From contig NC_053035.3 in the NCBI RefSeq assembly GCF_002575655.3, forward strand, positions 91,909,322 through 91,973,321: a stretch of 64,000 nucleotides of DNA. Direction: 5' to 3'. The notes under the pieces were generated by a model. The model was not told the origin of the DNA. It saw only the letters and a program-made list of their open reading frames with translations, and did not search any database. The position numbers and the translations under genes are program-made. This DNA is from Aegilops tauschii subsp. strangulata (Eukaryota; Streptophyta; Magnoliopsida; Poales; Poaceae). This document shows, one piece after another, positions 56,820-64,000 of this stretch; the stretch's first letter is position 1, and each line of letters begins with the position of its first letter.

Positions 56820-59800
56820 TTATTCAAATATTACATCCTTAGCACATTCCTCCGCCACAAGGCGAGAACCCTTCAGGACACTTTCATAATACTTTTCGGG
56901 GTGGCGATGCTCCTTGCCCTCCGGCGGTCCCTCCTTCACTAGCTTTTCGGTGTCCAGCTTCGCCTAGTGCACCTTCGCCCGGGAAAAGCCCTGCGCGCAC
57001 CCTCGATACAGACGGACCGCTTTATGACTTCAAGCCGTGGGCAGGCATTCACAAGCCGCCTCACCAGACCGAAGTAGCTATCAGGCAGGGTCTCGCCAGG
57101 CCACATCCGGACTATAAGACCCTTCATGGCCTGTTCGGCCGCCTTGTGGAGCTCGACCAGTTGCTTCAGCTGGTCGCTCAAGGGCATTGGGTGTTCGGTC
57201 CCAGTATACTGAGACCAGAACAACTGCTCCGTCGAGCTCCCCTCCTCAGCCCGGTAGAACTCCACGGCATCTGACACACTGCGGGGCAGATCTGTGAGCG
57301 CTCCTGGAGAGCTCGGAACTCGGGTAAGTAAAAAGAAAGTTTTCTTCACATGCTTGCTTTGCATAATGAATGCCTTACCCGCTGCTATCTTCTTAACCGC
57401 CTCAATTTCCCGGAGGGCCTTTTGGGCTTCGGCCTTGGCATGCTGTGTGCTTTCGAGGGCCTTCGCAAGCTCGGACCCTTGCGTCTTAGAGTCACGCTCC
57501 AAGGACTCGTGCTTTTCGGCGAGAGCCTGGAGCTCTTGCTGCACCTCGCCTACTCGGGCTTCTTGCTTTTCTCGCTCGATGCGCTCCTTGGCCGCTTTGT
57601 CTTCGGCCTCGAATAGCGCCTTCTGCAGGGCCGCCACTTTGGTTGTGGCCCCTAGCAAAATTCATGACGATCCTATTATTCCAAAAACAAATGTTTCTTT
57701 ATCAATATTCAGACAGGGTGTCACTTACCTTTGTTCTCTTCGAGCTGCCTCTTGGCAAGGCCGAGCTCTTCCTTGGACCGCTCAAGGTCCCGCTTCAGTG
57801 CGGTGACCTCCGCAGTACGTGCGGCAACGGCTAGCAGTGAAGCCTGCATATGCACATGACATATTTCGATTAGACTCCTGTGGTTATTATTTGATCCTCT
57901 ATTCGGCCTTTCTTCGCGAACACCAAACAAAGCATCAGAGGCTACTGTCTATGCGGTAACATTCTCTTATAATCTGGTTAATTACCTCAAAGCCTGTTAG
58001 GAGGCTGACACAAGCTTCAGTCAGTCCGCTCTTGGCGGACTGAACCTTCTTAACCACCGCACTCATGATAGTGCGGTGCTCTTCATCAATGGAAGCGCCG
58101 CGGAGCGCTTCCAACAAGTTGTCCGATGCCTCTGGTTGGACAGAGGTCATCGGCATAGACGGCTCGCCCCCCTTAGTGAGGGGTCGCCTGACAGAGTTCG
58201 GAACCACTGGAGGTTCTGGTACAGTAATCGGCTGGGGGCCAAACTTGCTGCCCCCGCCATTGGAGCCCTTGGGAGTTTTGCTCCCCTTGCTCCCAGCGTC
58301 CGGAATGTCGCCTTGAGGCGCCTCCAGGACTACCTCCCCTTGGTTCGGTGCCCTTTGAGACAACACCTTGACGTCGTTCGTAGGGCGGGGGGAGGAGGCA
58401 GGCGGGGGCAAATTGCTGTTCATCTCCGATTGGCCCAAAGACTCCTCTGAAGAGGATACGTCGATGCGGGCTCGGGATGGACTGCATGATCATGTTCGGC
58501 ATGATGAGAAACAACAAAACGAAACATACCAGAATTATTATGGTATCCGAATACTTACGACTTCGCCAGGGGCTTATCCCTGGGCAGCCACTCGTCGTCG
58601 CTGTGGGTGGCGGTTGTGGAGTTGTCCGGAAGGAGGGTCCTTCCCTTCTTGGACCCTTCGGCCGCCCCAGCCGGGGCGGCCTTCCTTTTCTTGTCTCCCT
58701 GGGCTGGGGGGGGAGAACTTTCCTCTTCTTCCTCCTCGTTTTCGTGGGAGGAGTGCGCCTTGGTGCTTTCGGACGATGAGTCCAATATAACCTTGCGCCG
58801 GAGATCCTTCCTGGTCCCCGTGGCCTTCTTCTTGGCCTTCTTCTCCGGCACCTAATAAGGTCCCAGAACCAGCATCTCCGTTAGGAGAGCATCCGCTGGA
58901 TCTTCGGGCAGGGGAGCCGGTCAATCGATCTGCTCCGCTGTCACTACCCAGTCCTGTTAAATGGCGTGGAGGCTTAGATCCCGCGCGTAGTTATACTGGG
59001 AAAATGAACATCTTATAAGATATAAAAGACTTACCGGATTAGCAGGGCGCTTTGAGCTAAGTCCGCGGTCCTCGGTAAGGGGAGGAGGTACCTCGGCGCC
59101 CTTGAACAACACCTTCCAAACGTCCTTGTGCGTCGTGTCGAAGAGCTCTCGCAGCGTCTGGTGCTCGGCCGGGTCGAACTACCACAAATTGAATGCCCGT
59201 CTTTGACACGGGAGGATCCGGCGGAAGAGCATGACTTGGACCACGTTGACGAGCTTGATTTTCTTGCTCATCATGTTTTTGATGCATGTCTGGAGTCCGG
59301 TCAGCTCTACCGGGGAACCCCAAGACAGGCCCTTCTCTTTCCAGGAGGTGAGCCGCATGGGGATTCCGGATCAAAATTTGGGGGCCGCCACCCAGTTGGT
59401 GTCGCGCGGCTCGGTGATGTAGAACCATCCCGATTGCCACCCCTTTATGGTCTCCACATAGGAGCCTTCGAGCCAGGTGACGTTGGGCATTTTGCCCACC
59501 ATGGCACCTCCGCACTCCACTTGCTGGCCGACCACCACCTTTGGTTTAACATTGAAGGTCTTCAGCCACATGCAGAAGTGGGGCTTGATGCGGAGGAAGG
59601 CCTCGCACACGACGATGAACGCCGAGATGTTGAGGATGAAATTGGGGGCCAGATCGTGAAAATCCAGCCCGTAGTAGAACATGAGCCCGCGGACAAACGG
59701 GTGGAGGGGAAATCCCAGTCCGCAGACGAAGTGGGTAAGGAAAACCACCCTCTCATGGGGTTCTGGAGTAGGGATGATCTGCCCCGCATCTGGCAGCCGG

Positions 59801-59898
59801 TGCGCGATATCCGCGGCCAGATATCCGGCTCCCCGCAGCTTTGTGATGTTCTCCTACGTAACGGAGGAGACCATCCACTTGCCTCCCGCTCCGGACAT
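56820..59898 (-). pseudogene. Antisense gene of element C, 'putative gypsy type transposon' domain plus coiled coil
   Basis: Start at ATG 59898, opposite to gag, ending TAA 56820-56822. N-terminal domain: HERVVFLTHFVCGLGFPLHP, VRGLMFYYGLDFHDLAPNFIL, VKPKVVVGQQVEC, WFYITEPRD; then MRLTSWKEKGLSWGS and KLVNVVQVMLFRRILPCQRR. A Lys/acid-rich linker (EKKAKKKATGTRKDLRRK) is followed by exons separated by GT-AG-like introns and a coiled coil (57658-57390: ALFEAEDKAAKERIEREKQEA) and the C-terminal block MKGLIVRMWPGETLPDSYFG. Colinear with 30153-33255 of element B. Stops at 59371 and 59178 and a stop in the first codons. Role unknown; antisense ORFs of this kind are known in Tat-lineage elements. Confidence 0.75.
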
Positions 59899-60011
59899 GC
59901 TTGGAGTGGTTTGAGGAGAAAAACGCGAACTTGGGCGCTGGAGCTCGAGTGCGCAAGAATGGATGAGCAAGGAGGAAGAAGGCGTGGGTGAAAAGAGTGA
60001 ATCCTTGTCCC

Positions 60012-60019
60012 TTTATAAG
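60012..60019 (-). promoter_or_regulatory. TATA box of the antisense gene of element C
   Basis: CCTTATAAAGGG on either strand; about 115 bases before the ATG at 59898, the same spacing as in element B (30033-30040 to 30153). Conservation in two copies of different age supports a real core promoter. Confidence 0.6.
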
Positions 60020-60451
60020 GGCGGAAGAGGCTATGCGCCTCCCCACCTACCTGGTAAACTCGCTTATTCCCCAAACGCCGTAATTGATGGCGCGGTTGGG
60101 TTACCCACACCCGTATTAATGAGAATCCCGTGATAAGGGGACACGATCTCTGCTTCGACAAGACGTGCCAAGAAGACCGCCTCGCAATATGTGCAGCGGC
60201 TGGTTGTGAAAAACGGTTCGAATAATGACCGGGTCGTGGTGTGATGTCATGCTGCAAAACGCGTCAGCAGATTAGATTTGTGGAAATATTATTCTCTCTA
60301 TGGTGGTATGTGGAATTTGTTTTGCAGAGCCGGACACTATCCTTGTGTTCAAAATCTTCTATGGAGTATTCGGAGGAGGAACCCGCCTTGCAATGCCAAA
60401 GACAAACTGCGCGCCGGACTCATCGTCATTGAAGCCTGGTTCAGGGGCTAC

Positions 60452-60921
60452 TGAGGGATTCCTGGATTAGGGGGTCCTCGGACAGCCGGACTATATACTT
60501 CTGCCGGACTGTTGGACCATGAAGATACAAGACTCAAGACTTCGTCCCATGTCCGGATGGGACTGTCCTTGGCGTGGAAGGCAAGCTTGGCAATACGGAT
60601 ATGTAGATCTCCTCCCTTGTAACCGACTCTGTGTAACCCTAGGCCCCTCCGGTGTCTATATAAACCAGAGGGTTTAGTCCGTAGGACAACAACAATCATA
60701 CCATAGGCTAGCTTCTAGGGTTTAGCCTCTACGATCTCGTGGTAGATCAACTCTTGTAATACTCATATCATCAAGATCAATCAAGCAGGAAGTAGGGTAT
60801 TACCTCCATCGAGAGGGCCCGAACCTGGGTAAGCATCGTGTCCCCCGCCTCCTGTTACCATCCGCCTTAGACGCACAGTTCGGGACCCCCTACCCGAGAT
60901 CCGCCGGTTTTGACACCGACA
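60452..60921 (+). repeat. 3' LTR of element C
   Basis: TGAGGGATTCCTGGATT...GACACCGACA, next to the TSD ACGCC. The preceding TTCAGGGGCTAC is the polypurine tract. Confidence 0.93.
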
Positions 60922-61541
60922 ACGCCCTCGTCATCGCTGTCGCTGTCCTCCTTGTCACTCTTGCTCGAGGAGGAGGTTTCGTCGTCAGTGGAGCTCTCCA
61001 CGCAACACCTTAGGCGAGTTCCCGAGTGCCCGAAGACCTTGACGGAAAGCAGGCCGCTCTCCGTCAATGCAAAGTGGAGGACGAGCCCCTCCAACAGGCT
61101 ATGGGCACGGGCGAAGGTTTTCCACCCGCGGCGGAGATACATGACGTGAGGGGCGGGGAAGTTGACGTCGACCCGCATGTTGCCATTCCTGCAGCCCCTC
61201 ATATGCAGCCTCAAGGACTGGGGCGGGTCGAGCTCCATCTCCCGAGCGAACGGAGTGGGGAGGCGGAGGCGACCACGCACTGGCTTGTACAGCCTGATGA
61301 AGAATTCGCGGGGCTGGTCGCCGACATGGTCCTCCATTGGGGGAAGAGCCGCCGGCGGAAGCAAGGCCGGTGCACCGCCCCGTCCTCCTCTCCCCCGAGC
61401 GCCACCGCAGCCTCGGCCTCGCCCCCTTCCTCTTCCTCTCGCAGCGGGCTCTGCCACCACGAGCTCCTGGGGAGGAGGGGCGCGCTGTCGAGCAGAGACC
61501 CTCGTCGCTGCCATTGGAGCGTCGGTGCACCCTCTCGCCAT
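60922..61541 (-). pseudogene. Antisense B3-domain gene of element A, split by element C
   Basis: ATG at 61541 (MARGCTDAPMAATRVS), chosen because a TATAAG box lies about 80 bases upstream; the frame is open further up to 62087, but that part reads through the promoter and LTR D. Residues 35-56 are an Arg/Gly repeat (RGRGRGRG). Residues about 80-172 look like a B3 DNA-binding domain: EFFIRLYKP, RLRLPTPFARE, LRLHMRGCRNGNMRVDV, MYLRRGWKTFARAHSLLEG, LHFALTESGLLSVKVFG. The tail is Ser/acid-rich. After residue 206 element C interrupts; the last eight residues and TGA are at 53202-53175, giving a 215-residue, single-exon protein without other breaks. B3 domains are plant transcription-factor domains of the nucleus. 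It lies antisense after pol of element A, where Tat-lineage elements carry extra genes. Alternative: an unrelated host gene copy. The domain call is by pattern only. Confidence 0.68.
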
Positions 61542-61616
61542 AGCGAAGGGAAGGAAGGAGTCAAGATGGAAGGAGATGAATGTTGAAGGATTAAAGCATG
61601 CCATCCCCCTCCCCTT

Positions 61617-61622
61617 CTTATA
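61617..61622 (-). promoter_or_regulatory. TATA box of the B3-domain gene
   Basis: On the minus strand CTGTATAAGAAGG, about 76-80 bases before the ATG at 61541, leaving a short leader of about 45 bases with CTTCC-rich sequence. The placement fits a plant core promoter. Confidence 0.55.
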
Positions 61623-61877
61623 CAGGGGTGGGGTCGGGGCTCGGCCGCCCCACTTAACCAATCCGGACGCCAGGGGCGCAGGGAATCCGGACCAACCCGC
61701 TGCTCCAATCAGCGACGACCCGGTTTCCCGCCTCGGCATTAAGGCCCGTGCCCTCCGCGTCCACCACCTACCCTCCTTGGGGCATGGAGGACACATGGCG
61801 AGCGGGCCAGAATCAAGAAGACAAGTGAAGCGACCATTTTCCACCCCGTGATCGTGGGGCGCGGGCGCCTTGAAGGC
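61623..61877 (-). promoter_or_regulatory. Upstream region of the B3-domain gene
   Basis: GC-rich sequence upstream of the TATA box, last visible part of element A before LTR D. No coding sequence on either strand that I can support. AAGGC at 61873-61877 should be the left TSD of element D. Confidence 0.4.
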
Positions 61878-62766
61878 TGTCAGCGTTCTGGGAACGGGGG
61901 TCCCCATACTTGCGTGCCTGCAGCCCACAGCGTGGCCAAGCAGCAGGCCGTACGGCCCATCTTCGTCAACAAGGCACCCAAGACCCTCGCGAGGGTCCAA
62001 GCCTCGCGAGGCGGACAACGCAAGACCTCCTCTGGAGTAGCCTAGCCAGGCAGGCTCACGAGGAGCGGAGATATCAAGGCAAGGCAAACCTCATGAGGCT
62101 CTCGTGACGTGAGCCATGACGAACGGTACCAGGCGGGTGCCAGGCGGGCGCCAGTGCATGCAACGTCCCTATTTTCTCTTCTGTGCTAAGGAGACCAGCG
62201 CGGGCGAAGAGTACCGAGGCATCAGGCAAAGGTTTCCATATTGGTGCAACGAGACCAAGACCAGGAGGACGGCAAGGCGGAGGTCATCATGGAGCCCAAG
62301 ACGGCGTCACCCCAGAGCTTTTCACAGGCGAAGACCGCTTTTGTCAGGATAGCTTGTACTAGTTGTCCCCCTTCAAATTTGCCCGCCGTTGTTGGCTCCC
62401 TTCCCGCTCAATATTTGGGAAGAGGACCCGGGCCTATATAAGTAGAGCTAGCCACCACAGTAGAGGCATCGAATCCTCACGCCACAAGTTCATACGCACA
62501 AGAACACCTAAACCTCAGGAGGCTGTTCTTCCCTTGACTGTTCATCATCAGCCCAAGAGGGAAACCACCACCACCACACTGGAGTAGGGTATTACACCAC
62601 AACGGTGGCCCAAACCAGTATAAATCTCGTGTCTTTCTGTGTTGCGAGTTCGTCGAGTTCGTCCGCGAGATCTTAGCGAGCTAGAGAGTAGATCGGTAGA
62701 AGGAAAGACTTCGCGCGCACCCCAGTGTTCGAACCTTAAGGGTTTGCCGGAACCCCACATCCGACA
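61878..62766 (+). repeat. 5' LTR of element D
   Basis: TG...CA ends; TATA box GGCCTATATAAGTAG at 62431-62445 in GC-rich sequence, about 320 bases before the LTR end. CTCGCGAGG-type palindromes near 61986-62018. Confidence 0.8.
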
Positions 62767-62840
62767 TTTGGTGCGCCAGGTAGGGGCTCCGCCGTAGTTT
62801 CCCTTCCATCAGTTTGTTGCTCCATCGCTCCGTCGTTTCC

Positions 62841-64000
62841 ATGGCGGACGCTCGCCGTGGTCGAGCTGAGCGTCGGGCTGCCCTCTCCGCCCGCATCGCT
62901 CAGACGGCTCCCGTAGGCGGGCCACCTCGTCGTTCTCCGTCTCCCGCCACCAACGCTGCCACCGGCCCGGCGGGAAACGAGCAGCAGGCGTCCTCGCTGC
63001 ATCCTTTGGTGCGGCAAGACGGCCGCACCGCTACTCCGTCACTTACCCCTGCCGGTTCTTCGTCTCACGCGCATCGTGCTCCCATGGAGGCACGGGCCAC
63101 GCTCATCGCGGCGAACGAGCTCCTGTGCTACCGCCCCGTCGACGACCTCTATGAGGAGTGGCTCGACCGCATCGCCGAGCTCGTCCGCGCCGCAGGGGGC
63201 TCTTCGGCGCCGTCCCACTCTTTGCCTCCCCCTCAACCAGCCGCAGGTGACGGGGCTCATGGCGTGCCTCCACCACCTCAACCCCAAGACGGTGCCTTGA
63301 AACCAAGGCGCGCGCCTCCGCGGCGTGATCCACCGCGCTCGGCGCCCGCGCGTGAAGAAAGAAGCTGCCAAGAAATCCCGCGGCCGCGAGAAGCTGCACC
63401 GGCGCTAACCGCGCCACCTCGTCAAGACCGCGTGCCGCCTGTAGTGGCGCAGCGCGGACCTCACCAAGACCAAGCTCCACCTCAGAAGCAGGCCCCGGCG
63501 ACCACGGCCGGCTGCCGCGCCTTCACCCCGAACTGCGTAGCGCCGCCTGGCCAGGCAAGTTCAAGCCAGATCTGCCTCCTTGCTACGACGGCACCGCCGA
63601 CCCTGCGGAGTTCCTGCAGCTCTATGAGCTGAGCATCGAAGTGGCCAACGGCGATAAAAAAGTCATGGCGAACTGGTTTCCCATGGCTCTCAAGGATGGG
63701 GCCCGCTCCTGGCTCCTGAACCTGCAGCAGGGCTTGATCTCCTCCTGGGACGAGATGCGCGACCGCTTCGTCGCCAACTTCCAGGGCACTCGCGACCGCC
63801 CGCCGGCCGCAGGTGATCTACGCCGCATCAAGCAGCAACCAGGAGAGACCCTCCAGAAGTACATCCAGCGCTTCAACAACACCCACCTCAAGATCGCCAA
63901 GGTCACGGACGAAGCCATCATCTCCGCGTTCTCGGACGGCGTCCGTGACGTCAAGATGAAGGAAGAGCTCGCTATCCACGACGAGCTCTGCACATCTCAG
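62841..64000 (+). pseudogene. Gag of element D, frameshifted, incomplete
   Basis: ATG 62841 (MADARRGRAERRAALSARIA) opens a Pro/Ala/Arg-rich N-terminal part (to about 63500). The gag domain is in another frame from about 63515 on: GKFKPDLPPCYDGTADPAEF, VMANWFPMALKDGARSWLLN, QQGLISSWDEMRDRFVANFQ, GETLQKYIQRFNNTHLKIAK, KEELAIHDELCTS, open to the window edge. So one frameshift lies around 63480-63540. It is a Retrotrans_gag domain of the Tat-like type, similar to element A gag. Confidence 0.82.

Larger units (their letters stand above)
53208..60921 (+). mobile_element. Non-autonomous Ty3/gypsy element C (gag, protease, antisense gene; no RT or integrase)
   Basis: 7714 bp, plus strand, perfect TSD ACGCC (53203-53207 and 60922-60926). 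LTRs 53208-53676 and 60452-60921 (469 and 470 bp) differ at about 12 sites by my eye count (about 2.5%). Layout is the same as in element B: gag, protease, spacer without pol, antisense gene, 3' LTR with CAGGGGCTAC polypurine tract. Shorter than B mainly because gag has lost a large middle part. Inserted in the B3-domain gene of element A. Confidence 0.92.
25900..61877 (+). mobile_element. Ty3/gypsy element A, Tat-like lineage, backbone of the right half
   Basis: Assembled from five segments: 25900-29126, 38273-41953, 43358-44472, 52954-53207 and 60922-61877, which join cleanly when insertions with TSDs are removed. Plus strand order: LTR remnant, gag, protease, RT, RNase H, a second plant-type RNase H-like part, integrase ending at 43749, then an antisense B3-domain gene. 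RT and the extra RNase H resemble the Tat/Retand lineage, which is known for antisense ORFs between pol and the 3' LTR. The recurrent CCGGCAAG/CTTGCCGG motif found in its LTR, pol and post-pol parts supports common origin. The 3' LTR is beyond the window or lost. Confidence 0.8.
61878..64000 (+). mobile_element. Ty3/gypsy element D, 5' part, cut by window end
   Basis: 5' LTR 61878-62766 (TGTCAGCGTTCTGGGA...CACATCCGACA, 889 bp), then TTTGGTGCGCCAGGTAGGGG as primer-binding region and a gag region running off the window. Same overall leader type as element A (TTTGG-GCCAGGTAGGGG) but a different LTR. The right end and TSD are not visible. Confidence 0.85.

Noticed and set aside
58477..58855. Plus-strand ORFs opposite the linker of the antisense gene in element C
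   Set aside because: Shadow frames of the Lys/Glu-rich minus-strand coding sequence.
60867..60921. C-terminal VGVKTGGSRVGGPELCV on the B3 frame
   Set aside because: These codons are the LTR end of element C, not part of the gene; the natural end is at 53175-53202.
61542..62087. N-terminal extension of the B3-domain frame up to 62087 (406 residues in all)
   Set aside because: It reads through the TATA box and into the LTR of element D, which is a later insertion; the ATG at 61541 fits a normal gene start.

Overview
This window is plant nuclear DNA, almost certainly from a Triticeae genome (wheat, Aegilops or a close relative). It is wholly made of nested transposable elements and I found no convincing free-standing host gene. 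The organism call rests on two Ty1/copia elements whose LTRs have the ends, length (about 1.7 kb) and sequence of the Angela/BARE group (TGAAGGAAATATGCC...ACGTTCCCCAACA), on CACTA elements with CACTG/CACTA ends, and on several Ty3/gypsy LTR families that are abundant in wheat. Family names are from memory; superfamily calls rest on visible protein motifs, LTR ends and target-site duplications (TSDs).

Layout. 1-570 is a gypsy LTR sitting in a CACTA end (571-938), which lies in a diverged unit of a ~500-bp tandem repeat (939-1281). 1282-19253 is Angela copy 1 (minus strand). Its 3' LTR is split by a 10.6-kb CACTA element (2743-13303, TSD TAA) that carries captured gene pieces (AP2/ERF domain, F-box/DUF295-like gene, a Pro/Ala-rich ORF, a possible B3-like fragment), a ~500-bp tandem array and a nested solo LTR (3203-4789, TSD GCTTG). 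Angela 1's 5' LTR is cut at 19253 and joined to an Athila-type gypsy element E (19254-25899, minus), which has lost its 3' end.

From 25900 to 61877 the backbone is one Tat-lineage gypsy element (A, plus strand: LTR remnant, gag, protease, RT, RNase H, integrase). Five later insertions split it: non-autonomous element B (29127-38272, minus, TSD CCCGC) in the protease; a solo LTR (41954-43357, TSD ACGGG) in the integrase; Angela copy 2 (44473-52953, plus, TSD CAAGC) downstream of pol; non-autonomous element C (53208-60921, plus, TSD ACGCC); and gypsy element D (61878 to beyond the window). Downstream of A's pol, on the opposite strand, lies a gene with a TATA box encoding a B3 DNA-binding-like domain. 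Element C landed eight codons before its stop.

The most interesting theme is antisense genes inside gypsy elements. B and C each carry gag and protease but no RT, RNase H or integrase, and between the protease and the 3' LTR each has an antisense, intron-containing gene with its own TATA box, coding for a protein of the 'putative gypsy type transposon' type with a coiled coil. Element A has a B3-domain gene in the equivalent place. Nearly every coding region is broken by nonsense or frameshift changes, many of the nonsense changes being of the C-to-T kind expected in methylated repeats.
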